From assembly GCA_035326705.1 (NCBI GenBank), contig DAOLES010000007.1, forward strand, positions 1 through 64,000: a stretch of 64,000 nt of DNA, in the 5' to 3' direction. Shown in pieces: positions 9,368-17,174 of the stretch. The position numbers and the translations under genes are program-made. How positions within the stretch are numbered: the stretch's first letter is position 1; every line of letters begins with the position of its first letter. A model generated the notes under the pieces. It searched no databases. It was given only the letters and a program-made list of their open reading frames with translations, and had not been told where the DNA came from. Source of the DNA: Oligoflexia bacterium. Its GTDB lineage: Bacteria; Bdellovibrionota_G; JALEGL01.

Positions 9368-9853
9368 TTAAAAGAATTTAAAGTCTTCAAAGAAACGTTG
9401 GTACCAAGTTTTCTTTTCTTGAACATAGTTTTGTTCTTTACGCATTTGAGCAATGATGCGTAGAATTTCTTTATATTCTTGCAGTTGGTGTTCTTTAGAT
9501 TGTTTTTCCAAACGTTGCACATGATCAAGAATGTTTTTTTCATTGAGGGTGCGGGAAATATAGAGATCAATACTGGCTTGTGTCTTAGGGTTATTAAGTG
9601 TTTGGTCCAAAAAAAATTTAAAACTGGGGCTTAAAATAAGTTGTTCAATGTCTTGTTGTAAGAAGCCTTGGGTTTGCATTTTTTGGACAGTTTTTATGGT
9701 CCAATACCGGCGAATATTTTCAATGATAGTTTGTTTTACTTCAGGTTTGAGTTGTTCCAAACGTTCTTGAAAACTGATTTGTGTTTGAGCACATAAAACA
9801 GTGTGAGCAGAAGAAAGCAATACCCATAAAATAATAAAAACTATACGACTCAT
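9368..9853 (-). CDS. Hypothetical exported protein of the Tad operon
   Basis: The 161-residue protein has a clear signal peptide (cleavage expected after SSAHTVLCA, about residue 22). The rest is helical, charged and Gln/Glu/Lys-rich with coiled-coil character. Its start overlaps the stop of the preceding TadE-like gene by four bases (ATGA), so it is translationally coupled and probably a periplasmic accessory of the pilus machine. I do not recognise the family. Confidence 0.65.
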   Translation of the reverse strand: MSRIVFIILWVLLSSAHTVLCAQTQISFQERLEQLKPEVKQTIIENIRRYWTIKTVQKMQTQGFLQQDIEQLILSPSFKFFLDQTLNNPKTQASIDLYISRTLNEKNILDHVQRLEKQSKEHQLQEYKEILRIIAQMRKEQNYVQEKKTWYQRFFEDFKFF

Positions 9854-11271
9854 GGAGACTCTCCAGATTCAGATGCATCGGTATTGTTTTGATTTTGCAT
9901 GAGCAATGCAGAGGCAACCACATCCAAAACACCACTATAAACTTGCTCTGAGTTGAACAGATTTTGTGTGGTTTGGCTTGCCTGCTCAATGGTTTGGGGA
10001 TTTTGAAAAAACTGAGCGAGACCCTGCGAACCTTTAGACTCAGCTATGGCTTTGCTTAAGGTTTGTTCAAAGCTAGAAAAAGTTGAAGAAACATCAACAG
10101 CACCATTGGCTAAACCAGCACTTGCACCCAAACCAGCACCATTGATGGCCTTATTGGCTTTATCTTTGTAATTTTCTTTAAGTTCGTATTTCCAGACCAG
10201 GGCTTGGTGACTGCCCAAAGCCCCAGTTACTCCGGCGGTGGCAATGCTGGCCGCATCACCGCCAGATGCCCAGGTTGAAAGTACAGCATTGCTGGCCGTA
10301 AACATGGCAGATTGCCTAGCTTCACCCTGCCAATTGCTTAACGGAATAAATTCTGCAACAGTTTTTGTATTATAGGCACCTAAACCAGAAGAAATTAAAA
10401 CGGTTTTACCATTCAGTGTACCACTGACAGCGCCACTGACGGTTGCTTGTAAGGCTCCTTTGGCGGCACCAGTTAAAATATCAAATTTTGTGTTTTCAAA
10501 TGATTTAACCGTATCGGATGTGTTGAGGCCTTGTACCGCCCCCAAGGCAATTTGCCTTGGATCACCTTCACTGCTGGTAAAGCCAATGGCTCCGTATTGT
10601 ACAGCAGATCCCAATGCTTCCCGCCAGCTGGCAGCATCTATATCATTTCCTTGAAAGAATTCTGAACTTTGGTTGCTGGCTAAACCTCCGGTACCTGCCG
10701 CCCAAGCAACACTCTCAAACTTAAAACCATCAACACCATTATTTACCAATTGATGCGCGCTTTCAGTGATGGCACCTTTGGTCGCGCCTGTGATGAAGGT
10801 GTCTTTTTGAAAAAAATCCAGCTGAGAAAAAACTTTGTTTAAACCTAAATCAACCGCTAAATTTGTGCCAATATCAGCAAGGATATCACCGATATCATCC
10901 ACCGGATCAAAAGATATTAAATCGATTGCATCGTCAGCATTGTATGCACTACCGGCTAAATCAATTTTTCCATTACCATGATCAAACTGTTGAAGTTTGA
11001 TGTTGTGTTCAACCAATTGTTGTTGACTGGCTCTATCATTAAGTCTAAAGCCTTGAAAAATCATCAACAATAAAAAAGCTAAAATTGGCATCATTAAGGC
11101 CAATTCAAGTGTTGATTGACCTCGAACGTTTTTTCTAGAAAAAAATATAAAATCAGTTTTAAACGTTTTTCTGTGTTCGCTAAGTCCTCGCTGCGCTGCG
11201 GAGACGCTCACTTCAGAAAAACGTTTAAAACTGAAAATCATAAAATGATTAGCGATGGTTCTTAGTGCCAT
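9850..11271 (-). CDS. TadE-like pseudopilin with large periplasmic domain and repeat-encoded leader
   Basis: The 473-residue protein has a TadE-like segment, RGQSTLELALMMPILAFLLL (about 51-70), with the prepilin-peptidase-type Gly-Gln junction. A ~400-residue Ala/Gly/Ser-rich, alpha-helical domain with repeated 'GAAKGA', 'GAVQG' and 'GALGS' style glycine patches follows. Residues ~10-45 are encoded by a long palindrome (11154-11233). No in-frame ATG, GTG or TTG lies between the palindrome and the TadE segment, so the repeat must be translated as part of the leader if the gene is active. The start overlaps the end of the TadG-like gene. Confidence 0.7.
   Translation of the reverse strand: MALRTIANHFMIFSFKRFSEVSVSAAQRGLSEHRKTFKTDFIFFSRKNVRGQSTLELALMMPILAFLLLMIFQGFRLNDRASQQQLVEHNIKLQQFDHGNGKIDLAGSAYNADDAIDLISFDPVDDIGDILADIGTNLAVDLGLNKVFSQLDFFQKDTFITGATKGAITESAHQLVNNGVDGFKFESVAWAAGTGGLASNQSSEFFQGNDIDAASWREALGSAVQYGAIGFTSSEGDPRQIALGAVQGLNTSDTVKSFENTKFDILTGAAKGALQATVSGAVSGTLNGKTVLISSGLGAYNTKTVAEFIPLSNWQGEARQSAMFTASNAVLSTWASGGDAASIATAGVTGALGSHQALVWKYELKENYKDKANKAINGAGLGASAGLANGAVDVSSTFSSFEQTLSKAIAESKGSQGLAQFFQNPQTIEQASQTTQNLFNSEQVYSGVLDVVASALLMQNQNNTDASESGESP
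11154..11233. repeat. C-type palindromic repeat C1 inside a TadE-like leader
   Basis: A perfect 20-bp stem is formed by 11154-11173 and 11214-11233 (CAGTTTTAAACGTTTTTCTG and its complement). The 40-base loop contains, on the minus strand, CCGCAGCGCAGCGAGGACTT and then AGCGA. The same loop, with an unrelated stem, occurs at 12869-12942. It lies inside the coding frame of the 9850-11271 gene. Confidence 0.85.
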
Positions 11272-12956
11272 ATGTCATCCCATTCTACAGTAATGCCATA
11301 TTTATCTGAGATTTCTTGTAACAGAGGAATGATAGGGGTGTGACCCTCTAGTTGTCGTTGGTAATCGGCAAAGCCAATCAATTTAGCACCATCAAAGGTT
11401 TCTCCAGGATTGCCATGCGGTAAAGCTTGCAAAGGAGCTTTTGGAAATTTTCCACCAAAGGGTTTGGCCAAAGAAGCAACCAACATGGGCCAACGGCGTG
11501 GGCTTTGCGAATCAAATCTGGGCATAAGATCAATATCTTCTCCACCGGCCAAACTGACATTGCCTTCATCTGCGGCATTAGGATTTTTCACTTTAAGATT
11601 GAATTTACCTTCCACAGTACTAGAAGGGGGGTCATACATGGCCATAACCGCAAAATGACTGGGCCATGATTTATCGGAAGCCGGATGGCGACCTACGATT
11701 GTTTTGGTGGGACTAACATCGATACCAGATGGAAAAGGAAAACTGCAGACTTGCACATAAGCAGCCGTGATTGCTTGTGAACTGTAAGTGGGATAAGTAA
11801 ATGCGGTCATATCATTGGCGGGATTCAATGAACTGGGAATAAATAAGGGCAGCTCCATATCACCAGTACTGGTCACTCTTAAATGATCATGTATAAGACC
11901 ATTTTGATAAGAGGCTTGCAAGCTGTCAATATTAGGGTCTTGGCCCATGGCCTTAATGACTTGATGGCGTAAACGCTGTGGTAGATTTGGGGTATGAATA
12001 ATCTGACTGACTACATGTTCATGGCTTAAGCCATTGGTGTTTTCAATGATATCCATAATTTGATCAACTCGTTGGCCACGATAAGTCTCATAGGCACGCA
12101 CAATTTTTTTGCGTACGAACTTATCCAAAGCTTGCGCAGCGCCACCACATCCGGTGTTGGCTCCAGGATCATTGGTTATACTAAAGACAATAGCGCTGGT
12201 GCTTACTGGATTAGAACCTGAAAAAGCAATAAAAGATGATGGAATTAAAGCCGATTGCGTGGCATAAAATTTTTCTAAAATATCTTCATTGAGAGCATGA
12301 ATTTTATCCAAAGCTGCCCTTTGAATTTGTGCACCAGTTAAGGCCGCATAATCCACACTTTGTTGCAGTTTGATTTTTTCCCGCACCAACATACTGCTCT
12401 GAAACACCATAGAAAACAGAGCCAAAAAAGCCATAAAGATAAAGGCAAGACCAATGGCAAGTTGGCCATCATTATTTTTTAAATGGTTAAGTCCGAGAGG
12501 CTTTTTTATAAAGCTGAACGCACGGGGGTGAGAAAACGAAAACCGCGTTTTCGTTTTTGAGGGGGTCGTGAGACCCCTCTTAAAAAAGAGCGAAGCGGGA
12601 GCCATAAAGATAAAGGCAAGACCAATGGCAAGCTGGCCACTGTTTTTTTTGTTAAAGGGGGATCTTTTAGTAACTGTTAGGCCGAAGGTCTTACAGTTAC
12701 TTATGCAAGGCCCCCCCTTCTTTGACCAGCTTTGCATAAAATGTTCTAGTTCGTTCCTCACAAGAACATTTAAAGACGCGGTCTTGGTCAAATTCAACCC
12801 ACCCAGGTCGGAATCGGCATAAAGCCTCTCCTCCATAATAGTTTTTGCTACTTTATTCACTAGAGATGAAAAATAAACATTCTTTAAGCGAGCGATTCCG
12901 CAGCGAAGCGAGGACTTAGCGAGCGTAAGAATATTTATTTTTTTATAAGTAGACAT
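11262..12956 (-). CDS. TadG-like Flp pilus protein with in-frame repeat insertions
   Basis: The ATG at 12956 overlaps the stop of the upstream TadE-like gene (TAATG), which favours it over an open frame reaching 13154; the product is 564 residues. The C-terminal ~400 residues follow the TadG layout: DGQLAIGLAFIFMAFLALF membrane segment, a coiled SMLVREKIKLQQSVDYAALT helix, then a periplasmic domain. The first ~160 residues are odd: they are encoded by repeats C2, A2 and B2, and include a second copy of QLAIGLAFIFMA. The ancestral start is no longer visible. The protein may work with a long cleaved leader, or the gene may be damaged. Confidence 0.65.
   Translation of the reverse strand: MSTYKKINILTLAKSSLRCGIARLKNVYFSSLVNKVAKTIMEERLYADSDLGGLNLTKTASLNVLVRNELEHFMQSWSKKGGPCISNCKTFGLTVTKRSPFNKKNSGQLAIGLAFIFMAPASLFFKRGLTTPSKTKTRFSFSHPRAFSFIKKPLGLNHLKNNDGQLAIGLAFIFMAFLALFSMVFQSSMLVREKIKLQQSVDYAALTGAQIQRAALDKIHALNEDILEKFYATQSALIPSSFIAFSGSNPVSTSAIVFSITNDPGANTGCGGAAQALDKFVRKKIVRAYETYRGQRVDQIMDIIENTNGLSHEHVVSQIIHTPNLPQRLRHQVIKAMGQDPNIDSLQASYQNGLIHDHLRVTSTGDMELPLFIPSSLNPANDMTAFTYPTYSSQAITAAYVQVCSFPFPSGIDVSPTKTIVGRHPASDKSWPSHFAVMAMYDPPSSTVEGKFNLKVKNPNAADEGNVSLAGGEDIDLMPRFDSQSPRRWPMLVASLAKPFGGKFPKAPLQALPHGNPGETFDGAKLIGFADYQRQLEGHTPIIPLLQEISDKYGITVEWDDIWH
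12429..12639 (-). repeat. 40-bp direct duplication of TadG coding sequence flanking a repeat element
   Basis: Bases 12429-12468 and 12600-12639 are identical at 39 of 40 positions (171 bases apart), and encode the same membrane segment QLAIGLAFIFMA twice in one frame. Between them is the 131-base element 12469-12599. The outer copy is followed by CTGTTTTTTTT, as are the tRNA-Gly end and the duplicated tRNA-Cys end elsewhere in the window. Confidence 0.9.
12469..12599 (-). repeat. Mosaic hairpin repeat R7 (B module, minus orientation)
   Basis: On the minus strand it begins CCCGCTTCGCTCTT (12586-12599), then hairpin GGGGT-CTCACG-ACCCC (12562-12577), a stem AAACGAAAAC with GTTTTCGTTT around GCG, and CTCACCCCCGTGC. 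It matches the B modules at 8965-9050 and 53319-53402, with compensated stem differences. The element fills exactly the space between the two 40-bp copies of TadG sequence. Confidence 0.85.
12655..12833 (+). repeat. Mosaic hairpin repeat R2 (A module)
   Basis: An A module contains an extra hairpin AGTAACTGT with ACAGTTACT. Outer stem TTTGACCA (12721-12728) pairs with TGGTCAAA (12785-12792); inner stem AAATGTTCT (12739-12747) pairs with AGAACATTT (12763-12771) around the loop AGTTCGTTCCTCAC shared with R1. Then comes AATTCAACCCACCCAGGTCG. Both stems differ from R1 yet remain perfectly paired. Confidence 0.85.
12869..12942. repeat. C-type palindromic repeat C2
   Basis: A 16-bp stem (12869-12884 with 12927-12942, one G-T pair) carries a loop with CCGCAGCGAAGCGAGGACTT then AGCGA, nearly the loop of C1. 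It lies just after the start codon of the TadG-like gene and supplies codons 6-30 or so. Confidence 0.8.
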
Positions 12957-13618
12957 TAGGGTGATACCGGTTCTCTTCCTAAATAAGCTTGCCGTTGAAT
13001 GGCAATGCCTTGATAGCTTCTTCCCATGCTTTGACCTTTGCATGGATATTTTTTTAAGGCGCCTGCAAATAAGATTTTTGCTCCTGGAAAAACAATGGGT
13101 AGGCAATAATAGACTTTTACGCCAGTGCCTTGAGCACAATCTTGGCCACGACAACCAATATAGTTAATGCCAACACTGCCATCGGTATTGCTCAAACTTG
13201 AGCCGTCATACTGAACATGATTGCCATCATAATAACTGCGTTGATTGGATAAAAGATCTGGGCCATCCAATTTGATTTTTGCATGTTCCCACATAAGACT
13301 TTCAAAAATTACTTTTTCAGCGCTGGCCTCTGCAATGCTTTGTTGGTTGTTGGTATAAGGAGAGCTTTGGCCATGGCTGTAGTCAATACTACCTAAATCA
13401 CGATCACCATAAACTTGAAAACTTCTTGCAGCAGAAAAAGCTGCAAGTTCGGTAACGCTGGCGCTTTGAAAGAATAAAATGATTTCAGTAAAAGCAAGAA
13501 ACAATAAAAAAATGATGGGCATAAGCAAGGCAAATTCAACGACAGACGCACCTTTATTGGCCTTAATTTTTTTCATCTGTTTAAAGTTTACCACGTTCCT
13601 TTCCATGCCAACAATCAT
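12956..13618 (-). CDS. TadE-like pseudopilin
   Basis: The 220-residue protein has a basic leader, then KGASVVEFALLMPIIFLLFL (about 22-41), the TadE/TadF signature with a predicted prepilin-peptidase site after Gly and a Glu shortly after it. A periplasmic domain follows with Cys residues at GCRGQDC, YYCLP and KYPCKG, probably disulfide-bonded. AAGGGGG four bases before the ATG at 13618 supports this start. TadE-type proteins are minor pseudopilins needed for Flp pilus assembly. Confidence 0.82.
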   Translation of the reverse strand: MIVGMERNVVNFKQMKKIKANKGASVVEFALLMPIIFLLFLAFTEIILFFQSASVTELAAFSAARSFQVYGDRDLGSIDYSHGQSSPYTNNQQSIAEASAEKVIFESLMWEHAKIKLDGPDLLSNQRSYYDGNHVQYDGSSLSNTDGSVGINYIGCRGQDCAQGTGVKVYYCLPIVFPGAKILFAGALKKYPCKGQSMGRSYQGIAIQRQAYLGREPVSP

Positions 13619-13652
13619 TTTACCCCCTTCGTTTTTTATATTTATAAAACTT

Positions 13653-13816
13653 AAGCTTGCTGGGGAAAAAGGAAGGAAGAAACCCCAGCAAGCTTCCCGC
13701 TTCGCTCTTTATTTTTGTTATGAGGGGATCTTCCCCCCTTCTTTAACCAAGACGCGGTCTTGGTTAAATTCAACCCACCCAGGTCAGAATCGGCACAAGG
13801 CCTTTCTTCCTGAAAA
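13653..13816 (+). repeat. Mosaic hairpin repeat R3 (A module with end hairpin)
   Basis: A 13-bp stem (AAGCTTGCTGGGG 13653-13665 with 13683-13695) is followed by CCCGCTTCGCTCTTT, GGGGATCTTCCCC and a perfect 12-bp stem TTTAACCAAGAC (13742-13753) with GTCTTGGTTAAA (13757-13768). Then comes AATTCAACCCACCCAGGTC. It occupies the gap between the Flp pilin and TadE-like genes. Confidence 0.85.
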
Positions 13817-13866
13817 ATTTTGCTAACAAAAAGAAATAGTCGAAGCGAAAACGTTGAATATTGTCT

Positions 13867-14070
13867 TTACGCGCCAGGATCTTCTAGCGTGCTTTGTGCT
13901 TGTTCAACTGCACTGTTCATTAAGCGCTCCGTCACACTGTCTTTTGAGCCAAAAATAGCACGACCAGCAAAAATGACCCCTACAGAAATAACACCAATCA
14001 CCAAGGCATACTCTAATGCTGTTTGCCCTTTTTGTTTGTTCTTTCTTAAAGTTAATTTAAAGTGTTTCAT
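13867..14070 (-). CDS. flp: Flp/Fap-type pilin
   Basis: The ATG at 14070 has GGAGGAAATC immediately upstream, better than the in-frame GTG at 14082. The 67-residue product has a basic leader (KHFKLTLRKNKQKG) then QTALEYALVIGVISVGVIFA, the Flp pilin motif with Gly|Gln cleavage and Glu-Tyr pair. Flp pilins of this size form the Tad pilus filament. It is the second gene of the operon. Confidence 0.92.
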   Translation of the reverse strand: MKHFKLTLRKNKQKGQTALEYALVIGVISVGVIFAGRAIFGSKDSVTERLMNSAVEQAQSTLEDPGA

Positions 14071-14091
14071 GATTTCCTCCACTTTTACAGG

Positions 14092-14325
14092 TTAAGGAAT
14101 GGGCAATGCGCTCATGCGGGTTAAGCCCAATGAAGCATAGTCCTCATTCAATAAATACAAAGCATTATCATCTCCTGCGGTGCCATAGACATTGGCTTGC
14201 ACAAGACTTTGATAAAAAAGATAAAGCAATGTGGACATGCCCAATACAATTAACATTGTAAGTGCATATTCAATCATGACCTGACCTTTTTGTCTTGAGC
14301 CCTTATGAGACGTTAATGCCAACAT
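14092..14325 (-). CDS. Flp-pilin/TadE-like small pseudopilin, first gene of the Tad operon
   Basis: The 77-residue protein has the leader SHKGSRQKG followed by QVMIEYALTMLIVLGMSTLL, the same class of Gly|Gln, Glu-Tyr prepilin signal as the neighbouring Flp pilin, and a short C-terminal tail. It may be a second or minor Flp pilin. It lies 22 bases upstream of flp, with a TATAAT box 40 bases before its ATG. Confidence 0.8.
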   Translation of the reverse strand: MLALTSHKGSRQKGQVMIEYALTMLIVLGMSTLLYLFYQSLVQANVYGTAGDDNALYLLNEDYASLGLTRMSALPIP

Positions 14326-14364
14326 GTTTATTTATATGAGCAATGCTGATGCCAAAGTGCGTAA

Positions 14365-14394
14365 ATTATAAAGTGTTGATATTAAAAGAAAATA
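14365..14394 (-). promoter_or_regulatory. Candidate promoter of the Tad operon
   Basis: On the minus strand TATAAT (14365-14370) lies 40 bases before the first Tad ATG at 14325. The -35 region (near 14388-14393) is a poor match to TTGACA. The remaining bases up to 14771 hold no gene. Confidence 0.4.
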
Positions 14395-14602
14395 ATTGAA
14401 TTTATGGACCACATTTAGTGAGCAAAATCTGAGCAATGAGAAAACAAGGGCAGTCAAGACAGGGTTTATGCTGTAAATTTAAGGAACAAGCCGTTGAATG
14501 TAAGTATCAATTCTTTTTGGGTTTATACGCCATTGGGATTCGTTTTTGTTCAATAATTTTTTATAGTCATTTAAGAAAGTGTTGGTAAAAAAAAGAAGGT
14601 TG

Positions 14603-14664
14603 TTTTTAATGAAAAGCGAAGGCCTTGAGGGCTCTTGCCCGATTTGCCAAGCGTTCATTAAAAA
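14603..14664. repeat. Long-stem palindrome in the tad-katG intergenic region
   Basis: TTTTTAATGA (14603-14612) pairs perfectly with TCATTAAAAA (14655-14664) around a 42-base GC-richer loop. The long stem and large loop recall the C-type repeats, but the loop is not clearly the same. Otherwise 14326-14771 shows only the Tad promoter and the katG terminator. Confidence 0.5.
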
Positions 14665-14724
14665 TCGTCTGTCCTATACCTTTTTTAAAGCACTATGGCA
14701 CAAGCAATAAGGTTTTTTAGAACA

Positions 14725-14750
14725 GAAGCAGAGTGGGTTCACTCTGCTTC
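14725..14750 (-). terminator. Hairpin after katG, probable terminator
   Basis: GAAGCAGAGTG (14725-14735) and CACTCTGCTTC (14740-14750) form a perfect 11-bp stem about 20 bases after the katG stop. The following U tract on the minus strand is weak. Confidence 0.55.
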
Positions 14751-14771
14751 ATGATGAATTTTAAGAAAAAT

Positions 14772-16997
14772 TTAACGTTGAGCCAAGTCAAAACGATCCA
14801 GCTCCATGACTTTCACCCAAGCTTTAACAAAATCTTGGACAAACTTTTCTTTGGCATCGTCTGAAGCATATACTTCAGCAATAGCCCTAAGTTCTGAACT
14901 TGAACCAAACATCAAATCAACCGAAGTTGCAGTCCATTTTTGAGTTTTGCTCTTGCGATCAACACCCACATAAACATTATCTTGTTTTGCTTTTTCCCAT
15001 TGGGTCGACATGTCCAAAAGATTGATGAAAAAGTCATTGCTTAAAATGCCTTTTCTTTGAGTCAGAACACCATGGTGCGTATCATCAGTATTAATAGCCA
15101 TTACCCGTAAGCCACCCAATAGAACCGTCATTTCTGGTGCTGATAAATCTAAAGTGGCTGATTTATCAATCATCAAAGCTATGGGTGATGAGATATTATC
15201 TTGTGCATAGTAGTTTCTAAAGCCATCAGCTTTAGGTTCCAACACAGCAAAGGCCTCTACATCAGTTTGCTCTTGCGATGCATCCATACGTCCAGGTGCA
15301 AAAGGAACTGTGATAGAATGCCCACCTTTATTGGCAGCCATTTCAATACCAACGGAACCGGCAAGTACAATCAAATCAGCCAAAGACACGGGCTTGCTTT
15401 TATTTTTTTTGTTAAACTGAGCTTGAATTGCTTTTAAAGCATTCAGTGTGGCTTCAGTTTTTTTAGGTTCATTGACTACCCAAGTGTTTTGTGGAGCAAG
15501 GCTTAAACGAGCACCATTGGCACCACCGCGCATATCGGTGGCTCTAAAAGTTGAAGCAGCTGCCCAAGCCACACGAACCAACTCAGAAGAGCTGATTTTA
15601 GTATTTTTGATAGCCTTTTTTAAACTTTTAATATCTTTCGATGAAATCAGTTTATGTTGTCTTTTTGGAATAGGATCTTGCCAAATCATACTTTCTTTTG
15701 GAATATCGGAACCAACATAACGAGCGCTTGGTCCCATGTCTCTATGAGTCAGTTTAAACCAAGCATGAGCAAAAGCATTGGCAAATGCTTTGGGATCTTT
15801 TTGAAAACGCAGAGCAATTTTTTTGTACTCTGGATCAAACTTTAAAGACATATCGGTGGTAAACATGATGGGGGCATGACGTTTGCTTTTATCATGGGCA
15901 TCAGGCACCATTTTGTCAGTCCCTTTGTTTATGGGTACCCAAACTGTTCCACCACTGACTTGTTTCTTTTTGACCCAGTCAAAGGCAAAAAGATTGTCTA
16001 AGTATTGAGATGTCCAGGCAATTGGGTTAGAGCTCCAAGCGCCTTCAAGACCAGCGGTTATGGTATCTTCAGCATTGCCTTTGCCACATTTATTTTTCCA
16101 ACCAAAACCTTGGGCTTCAAGTTTTTCTCCAGTTGGGGCAGGGCCCACGCATTTTTCTGGGCTTTTAGCACCATGACCTTTACCAAAAGTATGGCCACCA
16201 GCAATCAAGGCCACAGTTTCTTCATCATTCATGGCCATGCGTCCAAAGGTTTCTCTGATATTTTTTGCAGCTGAAATGGGGTCACCATTACCATTGGGTC
16301 CTTCTGGATTCACGTAAATTAAACCCATCTGAGTTGCGGCAAGTGGACCTTTTAATGTTCTAGTCTTGCCATGATGTCTTTTAGAAGCTAAAAAAGTTGT
16401 TTCAGGACCCCAGTACACCATATCAGCCTCCCAATCATCTGTTCTACCACCAGCAAAACCTAAAGTTTCAAAACCCATGGATTCTAAGGCCACGTTACCG
16501 GTTAAAACCATTAAATCCGCCCAAGATAAACTTTGGCCATATTTTTTCTTGATTGGCCATAACAAACGTCTGGCTTTATCTAGGTTTGCATTATCTGGCC
16601 AGCTGTTCAATGGTTCAAAACGTTGTTGGCCACCACCGGCACCACCTCTACCATCAATGGTTCTGTAAGTTCCAGCACTGTGCCAAGCCATTCGGATAAA
16701 AAATGGACCATAATGTCCATAATCAGCGGGCCACCAATCTTGTGATGTTTTCATGACTTGTTCGATATCCGCTTTGAGTTGTTTTAAATCAATTTTGCTA
16801 AAGGCTTTGGCATAGTCAAAGTCTTTATCTAAGGGACTAGACTCAGGATTATGCTGGCGCAAAGCTTCTAAGTCAATCATATTTGGCCACCAAAACTGAT
16901 TGCTTTTGGGCTTTAGTGGGTCGGTATTTTTTTCATTGGCAAATGCGCTGATGCTTATTGCCAATAACAGTATAAAAAAAATGTTTTTTTTCAACAT
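14772..16997 (-). CDS. katG: Catalase-peroxidase KatG with signal peptide
   Basis: The start at 16997 (AGAGGAAG just upstream) gives 741 residues; an earlier in-frame ATG at 17078 has no ribosome site. A signal peptide (MLKKNIFFILLLAISISAFA) suggests export, as in the periplasmic KatP form rather than the usual cytosolic KatG. Haem peroxidase residues are present: distal Arg102, Trp105, His106 (RMAWHSAG), the Tyr of LIYVNPEG and Met of GRMAMND that with Trp make the family's Met-Tyr-Trp adduct, and the proximal His of GGHTFGKGHG. The C-terminal pseudo-peroxidase domain is intact. It removes H2O2. It is monocistronic, with a divergent small gene upstream. Confidence 0.95.
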   Translation of the reverse strand: MLKKNIFFILLLAISISAFANEKNTDPLKPKSNQFWWPNMIDLEALRQHNPESSPLDKDFDYAKAFSKIDLKQLKADIEQVMKTSQDWWPADYGHYGPFFIRMAWHSAGTYRTIDGRGGAGGGQQRFEPLNSWPDNANLDKARRLLWPIKKKYGQSLSWADLMVLTGNVALESMGFETLGFAGGRTDDWEADMVYWGPETTFLASKRHHGKTRTLKGPLAATQMGLIYVNPEGPNGNGDPISAAKNIRETFGRMAMNDEETVALIAGGHTFGKGHGAKSPEKCVGPAPTGEKLEAQGFGWKNKCGKGNAEDTITAGLEGAWSSNPIAWTSQYLDNLFAFDWVKKKQVSGGTVWVPINKGTDKMVPDAHDKSKRHAPIMFTTDMSLKFDPEYKKIALRFQKDPKAFANAFAHAWFKLTHRDMGPSARYVGSDIPKESMIWQDPIPKRQHKLISSKDIKSLKKAIKNTKISSSELVRVAWAAASTFRATDMRGGANGARLSLAPQNTWVVNEPKKTEATLNALKAIQAQFNKKNKSKPVSLADLIVLAGSVGIEMAANKGGHSITVPFAPGRMDASQEQTDVEAFAVLEPKADGFRNYYAQDNISSPIALMIDKSATLDLSAPEMTVLLGGLRVMAINTDDTHHGVLTQRKGILSNDFFINLLDMSTQWEKAKQDNVYVGVDRKSKTQKWTATSVDLMFGSSSELRAIAEVYASDDAKEKFVQDFVKAWVKVMELDRFDLAQR

Positions 16998-17174
16998 GGT
17001 TTCTTCCTCTTTAAGATGGTAAAAGATTAAATTATGCTGGTACAGTGATACTAAAGCAAAAAAAGAGCAAATACTCAAAATATATAGAGCAATAGAAAAA
17101 AACTATAACCAAGCTATTGAATAAAGTTGTATGAAAAAGTATTACTTGGAATTATGTTACATTATAGTCTAAGC

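Noticed and set aside
8893..9570. 225-residue minus-strand frame through R1 and into the 161-residue gene
   Set aside because: It overlaps a gene with a good signal peptide, is Lys/Asn/Phe-rich and begins and ends in unrelated sequence.
12957..13154. Upstream part of the TadG-like open frame to 13154
   Set aside because: It lies inside the TadE-like gene in another frame; the ATG at 12956 overlaps that gene's stop and fits the operon.
17127..17174. Earlier start for the small exported protein
   Set aside because: The extra 16 residues would put a second hydrophobic stretch before a clean signal peptide that starts at 17175.
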